Shown in pieces: positions 1 to 11,130 of a DNA stretch of 64,000 nucleotides. Both the position numbers and the translations under genes were made by a program. The notes beneath the pieces were generated by a model, which was not told where the DNA came from, did no database searches, and saw nothing but the letters and a program-made list of their open reading frames with translations. Positions within the stretch are counted from its first letter, which is position 1; each line of letters begins with the position of its first letter. The DNA comes from Theropithecus gelada (Eukaryota; Chordata; Mammalia; Primates; Cercopithecidae): the NCBI RefSeq assembly GCF_003255815.1, contig NC_037668.1, forward strand, positions 69,063,445-69,127,444, given 5' to 3'.

Positions 1-189
1 AGAGCTAGGATCTAAACCAGGCCTGTCAGACTCAGAGTATATATGCTTTCCACATTTCAGGGTGTTCATTTGGTCAAAGAGAGTAAAGCTAAGTTGTTCT
101 TAAACTGACTGTAAAATGTAGGCATCCAAATAATAATAATAATAAAGGCTTGTGAAGAAAAAGTCACAATGAACATTTAATCCTAAGAC

Positions 190-405
190 GAGCATTCTGC
201 AGACACTGGGCAAGGCGTGTTCACACATAGTGCCTCACTTGTCACTCCCACCAGCCCTGTGAAGAAGGAGGAATTCTCCGTTATCCCAGACATAGAAATG
301 GAGAGTCTGTCAAGTGCAGAGATTTGTTCAAAATCCCACAGGTGACGGGGATGCCCTGGGATTGAAAGGCGAGTCTTTGAGACTCCAAGCCCAGTGCTCA
401 CTCCT
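190..405 (-). mobile_element. MIR SINE
   Basis: Reverse-orientation MIR core: CAGCCCTGTGAAGAAGGAGG then AAATGGAGAGTCTGTCAAGT and ACAGGTGACGGGGATGCC. Confidence 0.6.
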
Positions 406-474
406 CCCATGTGGTCAGAAATAAGGAGCTATGGCAAATAAAGATGAAGGGGGGAGCTTTCGGTGATGTGGTAT

Positions 475-798
475 CTGGAGTTTTACTTTATTATTTTTTA
501 ATTTTTTGTTGAAACAGGGTCTCACTCTGTTGCCCAGGCTGAAGTGCAGTGGCACAATCATGGCTTACTGCAGCCTCGACCTTCTAGGCTCAGGTTATCC
601 TCTCACTTCAGCCTCCTGAGTAGCTGGGACCACAAGTGTGTGCCACCATGCTTAGCTAATTTTTGTAAAGACAGGGTTTTGCTATGTTGCCCAGGCTGGT
701 CTCAAACTCCTGAGCTCAAGCGATCCGCCTGCCTCAGCCTCCCAAAGCACTGAGATTACAGGTATAAGCCACTGTGCCCAGCCTGGAGTTTCACTTTA
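475..798 (-). mobile_element. AluJ-like SINE with target-site duplication
   Basis: Reverse-orientation Alu from the T-rich region near 493 to GTGCCCAGCC at about 782. It is flanked by a 16-bp duplication with one mismatch (CTGGAGTTTTACTTTA at 475-490 and 783-798). Divergence suggests an older AluJ. Confidence 0.9.
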
Positions 799-1084
799 AT
801 ATATCTAGTAGAGCACGAACAGGCACAAAAATCAACTTTTTTTAGTTAGGGAAACTGAGGCTTAGACAAATACAGCTGGAAAGTAGAGATGCTGGTATTT
901 GGCTTGCATCTGTCTGACTTTTAGGCCTTTGCTCTCTTCACCACTCTGCACTGTGGTTGCCAAAGTCACACACCTCCTCCTTCTGACAGTCTCTTCTCTA
1001 AGCCACAGCCTGAGGTCCACTGGGAACTCTGGGTCCTTTTCTCTCAGGTGGAAAAGATTTGAGCCTCTTTGCCTTACAACCCCT

Positions 1085-1290
1085 AATATGTCAGGCACTG
1101 TACTAGGTAATTTACAAGAGTTTATTCATTTAAGTCTCATAACAAACCTGTGAGGTAGAAACTACTATTATCTCCATTTTTATGATGAAGGATCTCAGGC
1201 CTGGAGAGGCCATATGATTAGAAGTGAGGGAATGGAATTTGCACTGGAGACTGACTCCAGACCAAGTTCTTAACTGCCGGGGCTGAGTGT
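1085..1290 (-). mobile_element. MIR SINE
   Basis: TGTCAGGCACTGTACTAGG, CTCATAACAAACCTGTGAGG and GGATCTCAGGCCTGGAGAGG follow the reverse MIR order. Confidence 0.75.
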
Positions 1291-1469
1291 AGATTTCATT
1301 CTCTGAGGTATATCATGCATGAGACCTAAAGACCAGAGTCCAAAGCCCCAGCTACCCTGTCCCTATCCATGAATTCCCACCCCCTCCTAAAGACACCCCT
1401 CATACCCATCTTAACACCATGGATTAAGTCCTACTTCAGTTAGAGACTTCCTTTGGCCACTTTCGTACC

Positions 1470-1610
1470 TAATCCAACTCTCACAATTACACTCAAGAGA
1501 GGCATTATTGCTTCCATTTTCCTGAGGAGGCAGTTGAGGCCCTAGGGTCTCACAGGGTGTGTGTCAAGCTCCGAAACCACCTATGTCTCTCTCTAAGACT
1601 CATGCTCTCC
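1470..1610 (-). mobile_element. MIR SINE fragment
   Basis: CCATTTTCCTGAGGAGGCAG and flanking sequence match the reverse MIR core. Confidence 0.5.
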
Positions 1611-2655
1611 CTACTCATCAGGCCCTCCCTGCTGGGGAGCCATGTGGGAGCCTGGGAAATCAGCTACTCCACATCATGATTCCTGAATTCTGCCCCTGCC
1701 CATGTGCCTGACCCCCTCCCCACACTGGGAGGAGGGGCAATGGCTCAGTGATGTCCAAGGCTCCCTCTTTATCTCAGAGCATTGGGTCCTGTCTTCCTGA
1801 CTCCATCAGGGCCCAGCTCTGGCAGAGGACCAGCCTCCTGAGCACAGCGTTCACCTTCAGGCAGCTCTGGCCACCCCTGTGACTCCACAGGGGTCCCAAG
1901 TCACATCCCTTCTCAAGGGAGGCCAGTTCCCCTACCTCTGATTTGTGTGGGACTCTGGGACCTTCTCCAAGGCCCTCCCCATCAGACTCCATGTCTTCCT
2001 ATCCCTTGCACTCATCAGGCCTGTCCTGGGGTGGTGGAAGTCACAAGGCCAGGCTGCTGGACCACACACTTCACCAAGTCACTGGGCTTTTCACTGAGGC
2101 TCTGGTTGGAGCACTTATTCATTAATTAAAGTATTAACTTAAGTACATGCCTCCTCTAGCAACTCTTCTTTTTCCCTTCGCTATTTTTAAATTTATTATA
2201 AAAATATTCAACAATATAAAACCATTTAAAGTAAAAGGGGAGGCTTTCCCCAATCCCCAATATCACTCTTGATTGGAACTAACTACTCTTAACAGATTTG
2301 GGGAATCCTTCCAGAAATGTCTACATATGTGCATATATACATGCAAGTATAATGCACATGTGTAGTATTTACAGACATGTAATCATATGACACATGGCAC
2401 CTAGCATGCAATAGACACTGTGACTTTTCCTTCACTTCCTTTCTTCCTGAGTGTTGCGTTAGAACCACCTTTCTGTGTTAGTCCATAGAAGTCTACCTTA
2501 TTACTTTTGAGGGCTGTGTAGTTTTTCTCTGTGTAATTGTGCCAATAGCACAATCTCCTTCAGATGACCTTCAGTGTTTTCCTATTACAACTATGGCTGT
2601 CACGTCTTGAGTTCCTATCATGTGCCTGTCACTACGGGAGGCCCTTTATGTACTC

Positions 2656-2939
2656 TTTTTTTTGAGACAGGGTCTCACTCTGTTGTCCAGCATGGAGTGT
2701 GCACTGGCTCACTGCATCCTTGACCTCCTAGGCTCAAGTGATCCTCCCACTTCAGCCTTCCAAGTAGCTGGGACCACAGGTGCACACCACCAAGCCTGGC
2801 TAATTTTTGTATTTTTTTTGTAGAGACAGGGTTTTGCCATGTTGTCCAGGCTGGTCTCGAGCTCCTGAGCTCAAGGGATCCACCTGCTTCAGCTTCCCAA
2901 AGTGCTGGGATTCCAGGTGTGAGCCACCGTGCCTGGCCT
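2656..2939 (-). mobile_element. Alu SINE
   Basis: Reverse-orientation dimeric Alu from TTTTTTTTGAGACAGGG to CACCGTGCCTGGCC. It is inserted in older MIR/L2-like sequence. Confidence 0.9.
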
Positions 2940-3252
2940 ACATACATTTTTTAATGGATATGGCATTCTTATTGTTGGACACTTCATGCCTAGCATATAA
3001 TAGGTGCTCAGGAAATTACTGGAAGACCTAGCTCAAATGTTTCACCTCTGTGAAGCCTCTTATATTCCCTTTCCCTGTTCCTTCCCATCTCCCATTCAGG
3101 TCCTGCACTGGGCCTGACAGAGGAACGAGTGAGGCAAAGACCCTGGCTAGAGAAACTCACAGACTGTAAACAGGCCTGGAAACAGGTAATTACAACAGAG
3201 AGTGAGAATGAGAATCATGCACCGGGAACATAGGAGGAATGACTGATACATT

Positions 3253-3668
3253 TGTGATGGTTTCTTGTATGTGTTAGCTTGACTGGGCCAAGGGGTGCCC
3301 AGATGAGATGTTATTTCTGGGTGTGTCTGTGAGGGTGTTTCCAGATGAGATTAGCCTCTGAGTGAGTGGACTCAGTAAAGTAGATTGAGCTCCTGAATGT
3401 AGGTGGGCATCATCCAAACTGTTGCAGGCCTGATTAGAACAAAGAGGTGGGAAGGAGAGGATTTGTCTCCTTCCCACCTGCCTGCTGCTTGAGCTGGGAC
3501 ATTGGTCTTCTCCTGCCCTTGGACTGGCATTTATACCAGCAGTTCCCCTGGTTCTCAGGCATTTGGGGTTGGGCTGGAAACAATACCACTGGCTCTCCTG
3601 GATCTCCAGCTTGCAAGAGCAGACTGTGGAACTTCTCAGCCTCCATAATTGTGTGAGCCAGTTTCCTC

Positions 3669-3742
<74 letters not shown>

Positions 3743-3818
3743 CATCCATCCATCAATCAATGTCTGTCTAATCTATCTCCAATTGGCTCTGTTTCTCTGG
3801 AGAAACCTAAGTCATATC
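3253..3818 (+). mobile_element. ERVL-type solo LTR (MLT2B-like)
   Basis: It begins TGTGATGGTTTC and contains family landmarks (TTAGCTTGACTGGGCCA, GGGTGTGTCTGTGAGGGTG, GAGCTGGGACATTGGTCTT, CTCAGCCTCCATAATTG). It ends near TTCTCTGGAGAAACC. No internal retroviral genes are present. The TATC microsatellite occupies the usual ATAAATCTC/TATATA position near the 3' end. Subfamily is from memory. Confidence 0.75.
3670..3760 (+). repeat. (TATC)n microsatellite with (CATC) end
   Basis: About 18 uninterrupted TATC units (3,670-3,741) are followed by CATC and CAAT variants. This length is expected to be polymorphic. Confidence 0.95.
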
Positions 3819-3993
3819 CAAAGTGATCCAAGGAGGCTTCTTAGAAGAGGTGACAGGCAAGCTGACTTTCAAAGGCATTTGTCAGGGATGCGAGGAAGCT
3901 GCCTGAGTTCTGTCTCACCCTATATGTGGATTGACTTCCTGTATCTGTGCTACTTTTCCCCTCATCATTTATGCCTCTACTTCCAAAAAAAGC

Positions 3994-4007
3994 GGGGGGG
4001 GGGGGGG
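3994..4007 (+). repeat. Poly-G run (G14)
   Basis: Fourteen consecutive G residues follow an A-rich stretch. Such runs are unstable and hard to sequence, so the length may be unreliable. Confidence 0.9.
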
Positions 4008-4384
4008 ATTTGGGTAGATTCTGATTTTTATAAAATGACACATAAAATAACAATACAACCATTAAGTAAGGAAAAGAAGTCAGAGCTTTGTAATCCAACG
4101 GGAAAAGAGAATGAACTACAAACTTACACTTAGAATAGTTCCTGTGGTTGATACAAGATTTAATTCTGTGCTTCCCAGCAGGCAAGAAGGTAGAATATCT
4201 GTACACATTGCAATGTGGGGACGGAGGGCCCATCCAGTGACATCAGGAGAGCGCTTGCTCGCCCACCCCCTCTCTATTGATTTGTTCACTGTGTTTATGC
4301 CTCCCTTGTGTGTTTGGCTGGTCAGTGTTTTGAATTGGTCTTTAATTATATCTCATTCAAATGACTAAGGCATATGGAGAGGCT

Positions 4385-4530
4385 GTCAAGCCAAAAGTTT
4401 ATTATGCACCTATTATGTGCCACTCCTACTACTCTTCTCTGCAACATTAATAGAGGAAACTGAGGCTCAGAGGAGTTAAGTAAACCACTGATCAAGTTGG
4501 CCCAGGGGCCCACATCTCCTGACTCCAGCA
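4385..4530 (-). mobile_element. MIR SINE
   Basis: CACCTATTATGTGCCACTCC and AGAGGAAACTGAGGCTCAGA are reverse MIR landmarks. Confidence 0.7.
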
Positions 4531-4749
4531 TAGGCTCTTTATGAGTTTGGATGGGTGAGATCTTTGGATGAGGTATCTCAGAACAAGGAGCCAGCCTGGG
4601 TGATCCGTTTGCCCAGCTAGAGTCACTGAGCAAGCTGGACACCTACAGATGCCACAGGTAGGAACAACTGCTGTGTACTCTGGCTCAGCTTGAGAATAGT
4701 TGGTTTAATTTATGAATTTAGATGGTTGAAAAACCAAAAACCATAGAAA

Positions 4750-4925
4750 GAAGCAGCACTTGTCAAGTGCCTACTATGTGCCAGGAACTTCTGGTTCCCT
4801 TTTTTCATCTGTGAAATGGGGATGACAGTAAAATAATCTCCTGATTGATGAAGGATCAAGTGAGAGCCATGGAATTACTTAGCATGGAGGCTGTACTTAA
4901 TATGTTCTTGAGAAATATTGTTATT
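4750..4925 (+). mobile_element. MIR SINE
   Basis: TTCATCTGTGAAATGGGGAT and following sequence match the forward MIR. It is cut by the composite Alu. Confidence 0.6.
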
Positions 4926-4937
4926 TTATTTTGTCTC

Positions 4938-5447
4938 TTTTTTTTTTTTTTTTTTTTTTGAGACAGAGTCTTGCTCTGTCACCCAGGCTAGAGTGCAATG
5001 GCATGATCTCAGCTCGCTGTAACCTCTGCCTTCCAGGTTCAAGTGATTCTCCTGCCTCAGCTTCCCAAGTAGCTGAGATTACAGGTGCCCACCACCACAC
5101 CTGCCTAATTTTTGTATTTTTTACTAGAGACGGGGTTTCACCTAAAGTGCTGGGATTACAGGCTTGAGCCATGGCGCCTGGCCCACCTCAGCCTTCTGAG
5201 TAGCTAGGACCACAGGCGCGGGCCACCGTGTCCGGCTAATTTTTTGATTTTTTTGTAGAGACGTTGCCTAGGCTGGTCTGGAGTTCCTGGGCTCAAGTGA
5301 TCCTGCCGCCTCGAGCTCCCAAAGTGCTGGGATTATAGGCGTGAGCATGTTGGCCAGGCTGGTCTCAAACTCCTGACCTCAAGTGATCCACCCACCTCAG
5401 CCTCCCAAAGTGCTGGGATTATAGGCGTAAGCCACTGCATCCAGGCT
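4938..5447 (-). mobile_element. Alu interrupted by extra Alu sequence
   Basis: The host Alu runs 4,938-5,142 (to GGGGTTTCACC) and resumes exactly at 5,347 (ATGTTGGCCAGGCTGG), ending near 5,447. The intervening 204 bases (5,143-5,346) are themselves Alu parts: a left-arm end, then a right-arm-to-left-arm segment. Confidence 0.85.
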
Positions 5448-5449
5448 GT

Positions 5450-5471
5450 CATTATTATTATTATTATTATC
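5450..5471 (+). repeat. (ATT)n short tandem repeat
   Basis: About seven ATT units lie at the end of the composite Alu and run into MIR-like sequence. Confidence 0.9.
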
Positions 5472-5474
5472 ATC

Positions 5475-5600
5475 CTCACAATAGTCCTGTGCTGTTGCTG
5501 CCAATGCCAATGCTGCCTTACTGCTAAGGAACTGAGGCTCAGGGAGATGAAATGTCCAAGGTCACCGAGTTACAGCCGGGTTTCTAACCCAAGCCTTTTG
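5475..5600 (-). mobile_element. MIR SINE fragment
   Basis: ATCCTCACAATAGTCCTGTG and AAGGAACTGAGGCTCAGGGA are reverse MIR landmarks. Confidence 0.6.
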
Positions 5601-6209
5601 GGCTCAATTCCTGTATTCTCCATGTTAAGGGACAGAGGCCAGGAGATCTGGAGATAAAAACGAAGGTTCAGGAACAGCATGTTAGGCAGGTAGGCTTAGG
5701 ATAAGCATGCATGGCATGAGGTCTTTCTACTGGGTGAGAGTGCCTCTGAATGGCAGCTGCAGGGAGAATGTGGGCAGCACACGTGGCTGGCCTGGGCCCT
5801 GCAGGGAAGAGCTGTGGTCATTGTGGTGGGTTCCAGATCAGGTCATGCCTAGCACCCAGAAGAGCAGCAGAGAAGTGACTGCAAAGCAGCCTGGGGCCGG
5901 AACCAGGTCCCAGGGTGGTCAGGCCAGCTGAGGGACCATCGGCTGGTTGATGAGAGTTTACAAAGGGTAGAATGACAGCATTGGTGGGGAACACATTTTT
6001 GGCTTGTCCTCACTTACTCTAACCCAAGTATTAAATTGCAGTCATTAAAAGTAGAAGTTGAGGGTGTGGGCTAAGCATGTTTCACACAACACAAAGGGGA
6101 GAAGAGGGCATGCCCCCTCCCTGCCACCCTGTCTGCTCCATTTGGCCTGGGAAGTCTGTGCCCCACTTATTTGGCATCACCCACCTGTGCAGGCAGCAAC
6201 CAGGTGAGA

Positions 6210-6435
6210 GAAAGCAGCTGCAGCCATGAAAGTGTTGGCTTTGGGGCTGGAAAATCGGGGCTGAGGTTCTGGCTCCGTGACCTGGGGAAATTTATTTTAA
6301 TTCTCTGAGCTTCTGCTGTCCCTTCTAAAATAATCCCAGGCTCTAGGGTTAATTTAGGATCAAGTGAGAGCCAGGGACTCATTTAGTGTAAAGGGTGCAC
6401 TTACTAAGTGCTTTGATACATTGTTTTCTTCATCA
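6210..6435 (+). mobile_element. MIR SINE
   Basis: GTTCTGGCTCCGTGACCTGG, TTAATTCTCTGAGCTTCTGC and GCACTTACTAAGTGCTTTG follow the forward MIR. It is adjacent to the MLT1-like LTR. Confidence 0.6.
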
Positions 6436-6436
6436 T

Positions 6437-6789
6437 TGTCTTAGTCACTTGGGCTGCTATAACTGGGTAGCTTATAATCAACAGAAATGTGTCTGTCACC
6501 TTTCTGGAGCCTGGGAAGTCCAAGATCCAGGCACTGGCAGATTCAGTCTGGTGAGGGCCTGTATTCTAGTTCATAGACTTCAACTTTCTGCCACAACCTC
6601 ACATGGCAGAAGGGGAAGGGGGTCTCTCTAGGGCCTCTTTATAAGGGCACAAATCCCATTCTGGATTAAGTCCAGCCCCATGACTTAATCACCACCCAAA
6701 GACCCCACCTTCTAATACCATCATCTTTCGGGTAAGGATTTTAACATATTAATTTGGGGGGGGGGGACTTAAACATTTTGACCATAGCA
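6437..6789 (-). mobile_element. MaLR solo LTR (MLT1-like)
   Basis: Reads on the + strand TGTCTTAGTCACTTGGGCTG through GGAAGTCCAAGATCCAGGCA, TAATCACCACCCAAAG to GACCATAGCA, the reverse complement of an MLT1-type LTR. An internal G11 run lies near 6,756. Subfamily is not resolved. Confidence 0.75.
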
Positions 6790-6824
6790 GTCATTATTAT
6801 TATCATTCTCACAATGGCACTGTG

Positions 6825-6955
6825 AAGTTTCCTCAGGAGTCCTGCCTCAGTTTCCCCATCTGCAATGGGAATAGCTCTGGCTACTCCGGAGTGTGGCTCT
6901 CAGGATTAAATAAGAGGGAGCACACAACACAGTGCCTGGCACACAGGAGGCCTTT
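6825..6955 (+). mobile_element. MIR SINE
   Basis: TGCCTCAGTTTCCCCATCTG and CACAGTGCCTGGCACACAGG are forward MIR landmarks. Confidence 0.75.
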
Positions 6956-7014
6956 CCTCCCTCCCTTCCTCTGTCAGCCACTTCTGCAGGACTGGTGGTT
7001 CTAATTATCTTAAT

Positions 7015-7030
7015 TCACCAGGAGGCGCCA
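7015..7030 (+). promoter_or_regulatory. CTCF-like motif upstream of FOXO6
   Basis: TCACCAGGAGGCGCCA matches the CTCF core pattern (CCASYAGRKGGCRS) at most positions. Occupancy cannot be judged from sequence. Confidence 0.35.
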
Positions 7031-7844
7031 GCCTCTCTACCAGGGTTCCCTGTGCGGTGGGACCCTGAGACCAAGAGTCAAGCTGAGGAGGTGGTGACGC
7101 TGGCCACACATCTAGAGGACACGGGGCAAGGCCAAACTGTCAGCCAGAGAGAGAAATATTTACAATTCTTCAGAGGCCACATGGCTCCTTCCCTACCTCA
7201 TTATCTCCTCTCATTCTTGTACCTCCTCTGGGGGAGTGGGATAGATGTGATCTTCATTTTGCAGATGGGGAAACTGAGGTAAGTAATCATTCCATGGCCA
7301 CACAGCGGATCCTTAATGGAGCTGGTACTAGCTACCTCCTTCCACAGTCACCTACCAGCGCTGGGGCTATGGCCGCGAAGGGGAGAGCAGTAAGTCTGGA
7401 GGGTCCTCACAGGCGGAGGCTCACTGACTTGGGAAAGTCCACTGCCTCCATGACCTGGTGGGGATTGGGAGGGCCTGATGGGAGGAGAGAAGCTGGAAGG
7501 GGTAACTTTCTCCTAGAAAGCTCACTCCCTTTTCAGTGACTTCTTATAGTGACGGTTGTGTCTTTAGAGTTCCAAACTAGTATTTTGCAAGGAGGTCTCA
7601 AGACTCTGTGAACATCACCCTCAGATGGAAGCTTTGAGAGTATCTGCCTAGGTCCTCCACCCATTTGACTGATCAGGAAACAGAGCTCCAGAGAGAAGTG
7701 ACTTAGCCAAGAGCAGGGCCAATAGCAGAATACTGCAGCCCAGTGTTTTCACGCCACTGTTGGAGGCCCCGGGGACAGGGCAATCCAGAGGAGAGGACAT
7801 TTGGGCAGGACATGGCTGGCAGTGAGGCCATGGTGAGATGCTAG

Positions 7845-8040
7845 GTCTTATTCTGCCAGACACTGCCATCAAATCATCACTTATCTTTTCCCTGCAACAA
7901 CCCTGGGAGGTCAAGGTTGTTGTCCTCACGTTACGGGATAAGAAACAAGACTCAGAGAAGGCCAAAGTCAAATTGCTTCTTCGTGAAGAAGCAGAATTCA
8001 AATCTGGACCTGCCTATCTCCAAATCCTACATGTTTTCTA
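7845..8040 (-). mobile_element. MIR SINE
   Basis: TTCCCTGCAACAACCCTGGG and GAAACAAGACTCAGAGAAGG match the reverse MIR. Confidence 0.6.
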
Positions 8041-8061
8041 TTACATCTCTTGCACTGGGTT

Positions 8062-8524
8062 CTGTAGTGGCCCCCCAAAATTCACGCCTTTCCAGGAACC
8101 TCAGAATATAGCCTTGTTTGAAAATAAAGTATCTGCAGATATAATTAGCTAAGTTAAAATGAGGTCATTCTAGAAAGGAATGGCCCTAAATCCAATATGG
8201 CGGATGTCAATATAAGAAGAGGAAAGACAGAGACGGACAGGAGATTGCCATGTGAAGTCACAGGCAGGGAAGAACACCACGTTGAGACGGAGGCAGAGAC
8301 TCGAGTGATGGGTCTACAAGACAAGAAACATGCAGGATTGCCGGCAACTGCCCGAGCTAGAAGAGGCAAGGAAGGATTCTCCCCTAGAGCCTTCACAGAC
8401 AGTGTGGTCCTGCCAACACCTTGATTTCAGACTTCTAGCTTCCAGAACTGCGAGACAATACATTTCTATTGTTTTAAGCCACCCAGTTTGTGGTACTTTA
8501 TCACAGCAGTCCTAACAAATTAAT
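8062..8524 (+). mobile_element. MaLR-type solo LTR
   Basis: Landmarks are GTAGTGGCCCCCCAAAATTC, GATATAATTAGCTAAGTTAA, CAATATAAGAAGAGGAAAG and GTTTTAAGCCACCCAGTTTG. It ends near CCTAACAAATTAA. It is assigned to the MaLR/MLT1 group from memory, with the subfamily uncertain. Confidence 0.6.
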
Positions 8525-8649
8525 CTACCTCCTTCCCATGGTACAGAAGGAGGGTGACGTACAGGCACTGTAGATCCCAGTTGTGGTCCTGCCGAAATTT
8601 AGACTATCAGGACAAAACCCAAGGCAGAGGAGGAGGACGAAGGACATGT

Positions 8650-8830
8650 GATATTTGACATTTACTCTTTGCAGGGCTTTGTGCTTGGCACTTCACATAT
8701 GGGATCTTGATGTAAGTACAGCCATTCCCATTTCACAGATGAGGAAACTGAGACTTAGAAAAGGGAAGTTATTTGCCCCTAAGCTCATTTTTTCCCTGCT
8801 CCTCGGTGCTATGCAAGAAGCAAACCTAGA
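8650..8830 (-). mobile_element. MIR SINE
   Basis: CCATTTCACAGATGAGGAAA and CTGAGACTTAGAAAAGGG are reverse MIR core sequence. Confidence 0.8.
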
Positions 8831-10260
8831 CTCTAGTTTGACTTCCAGGGAAGTAAGTTACTCACTTCCCTTCTCTCAGTCTCACTTTCCTCATCCAGAA
8901 AATGGGAATAATAGTTTCTGCTTCTCAGGTGGTTGTGATTTCTTCTCACATCCCTTCACTCAACAAATATTTACAGAAGGTCTCCTCTGTGTCAGCCTCT
9001 GCTCTAGGCCCCAAAGACACAACAATGAATGAGATGTGCCCAGTTCTTGCTCCTAGGAGTCTGATTCTTTTGGGTAATGCCTTTCAGGTGCTTCACAGGG
9101 GCCAGCACTTAGTGAGTGCTTGGGGAACCTTATGGGGATAAGAATATAGGATTGAACGGGATGGTGTGCAGAATGGGCTTGGCCTGTAAGAGGAGCTCAC
9201 TTTGGCATTCATTCTCTACCCTGCCAGTACAGTGGTGGTACAGCCTCCTGGACAAGGAAGGTACAAGGTCTTTGGGGCCTGGGCTCCATGTTCTTGGGCA
9301 CCCAGCAGTCGCTGCTGTAAGCTGCCTCCCAGGGCCAGCAGAACTCTCTGCCCAGGCCTGGTCTGTGGTCTGTGCAGGCCGCGGAAGGGGCCTTGTGTCT
9401 TCTCATAGGGGCTGCATTGCTGCACTGTGCCCTCAGCCGAGCCTCCTCAGCTCAGCCCCACCCACTCCCTGACACCGTCCCTGCAGGGGCCAGGCCTGAG
9501 TCTGTCCTGGAGGCGCTCCCAGCTGTCCTGATATCCCCTCTGGCTTCTGCAGACACTCCCCCTTTCTGCCCTGGAGGCCTCCTCTGGTCACCAGCCCCTT
9601 CCCTTCCTCTCCAGAGGTGTCCCCAGACATCACTCCTGTGCTATTCTTTTTTTCCTGGCAACGGTGGCATTAAATATCAACCAGCCTCCGCTCAGTGCTG
9701 GCAGGGTGTGGGTTCTTGATAACCATGTGGTTTAGGGGAGGGTCTTCTCAAGCCCCCGCATGATGGGCTAGGAATGACTGGGTTGATTGTGGTCTGGCTC
9801 TGTTCCTAACTCACTGCGCTTCCTTGAGCAAACCTCTTCCTTCCCAGACCTGGGTTTCTCTGAGAGGCAGCCCTCTCTGCTTTCAATCAGGGGTATGAGG
9901 ACCAGGGCACACAGGTGAAACCTGAGCAAGTGGCAGCAGCCAATCCCAGGAGGCTGACTTCTTCCAGGTGGGCTCTGGAAGGGGCTGTTAGGGATGCAGT
10001 GCAGCTATGCCCATCAGGCCTCACAGAAACTCGTCCTCCTGTCCTCACTTGCCCTGAGTGAGCCGGGAGAGCTGGCAGCGAGCACTGAGAAGCGGGCTCT
10101 GGCGGGCCCTGATGGCTCAGTGGTGGCAGCAGCAGTGGTGGCAGGGGCTATTCTGGGCTCTGGGAGGGGCTGGGGAGCTGAGACTGGAGGAGGGGAAGTG
10201 ACAGGGAGGAGACAGTCTCTTGAGGGCGAGGGGAGTGCCACTGTAGCCCCGGTCAGGGGG
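8830..10260. other. Upstream non-coding stretch, moderately GC-rich
   Basis: It holds an L2 remnant (8.95-9.13 kb) and then about 1.1 kb of unique sequence (9,170-10,250) ending in a GC-richer block. Overlapping open frames of 100-120 codons exist on both strands, which argues against coding. It could carry an upstream regulatory element or lncRNA exon, but nothing decides this. Confidence 0.4.
8950..9130 (-). mobile_element. LINE L2 3' fragment
   Basis: Reverse-orientation L2: CACTCAACAAATATTTACAG, TGCTCTAGGCCCCAAAGAC and GAATGAGATGTGCCCAGTTC. Confidence 0.6.
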
Positions 10261-11130
10261 TGTCTGCCGATGGTAGTGTGTGTTAGGAGAATTGTGTGAT
10301 GTGCGCTCCTCACTGGGAATGGGCAAGCCAGCTGAGGTATTGAGGCATGCACTGGGATTGTTTGAGTGTATGTGTACAAGTTTTGTGATCCAAGCACGAG
10401 TTGAGTGGGTAACACGCACATCCATCTGCCTGTGGGCAAGTGAGCGTGCGTGCACTGGAATGTGAGCATGTTCCAGTGTCCAGGGAGGTGTGAGTAAAGA
10501 ATATGTGCCTGCGTGTGGAAAAAGGAGGAATGAAAGGGGAAGCAAGTGGGGGCTTGTTTGTGAACAGAAATGAATGTGGGCGTGGTAGGGAGGGTGGATG
10601 GGAGCTTGAGAGCCAGCCTGGGGGAGCAGGGAAGGGTGAGAGCTGGTGGTCAAAGGAACTCTAGGTAGAAACCATGGGTCTGTGTAATTGGGACACAAGT
10701 GTGAGGCACATGGCGAGTGTGCTTGTTAGAGAGCCTACATGAGTGAGCGGCTGTGAGTGTGTGCATGGTAAGAGCAGGTGGTACTGTATGAGCTGGGCAA
10801 AGTAGGAAGGGAAGATATGTACACACAACAGCAGCAATAAAAACAGCTAGCATTTATTGCGCGCTTATTCTGAGCCTGGTGCTCACATTCATAAACGTAT
10901 TTAATTTTTCAAATATCCTGTGAAGGTAGTGCTATTATGGTAGTCATTTGTAGAGTAGGAAAGAGTGACTTTGAGCAGTTACGTAACTTGCCCATGCTCT
11001 CACTCTTAATCGCTACATTATACTGTCTCAAAATGAATGTGTGAGTAGGGGCCAAGTTGTGAGTGAAGAAGAATGTGAGTGTGTACTATTGGGTGTGAGT
11101 CTGAGTGTGTGTGTGTGTGTGTGTGTAGGA
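10260..11130 (+). repeat. Degenerate GT-rich tract ending in (TG)n
   Basis: Long sequence with many GTGTG, GAGTGT and TGTGAG words, closing in a pure TG run near 11,106-11,126. A MIR sits inside it at 10.84-11.03 kb. Confidence 0.6.
10843..11030 (-). mobile_element. MIR SINE
   Basis: TAGCATTTATTGCGCGCTTA through TACGTAACTTGCCCATGCTC follows the reverse MIR. Confidence 0.7.

Noticed and set aside
3670..3760. Regular repeat resembling an array
   Set aside because: Tetranucleotide microsatellite with no spacers; not a CRISPR array.
9116..9719. Overlapping + strand frames of 115-118 codons, one with a hydrophobic N-terminus
   Set aside because: Several frames on both strands are open at once and none shows splice sites, promoter or domain evidence.
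10014..10698. Minus-strand frames of 151-193 codons, rich in His, Thr and Pro
   Set aside because: They result from the GT/CA-rich tract read in frame; low complexity and no start or splice support.
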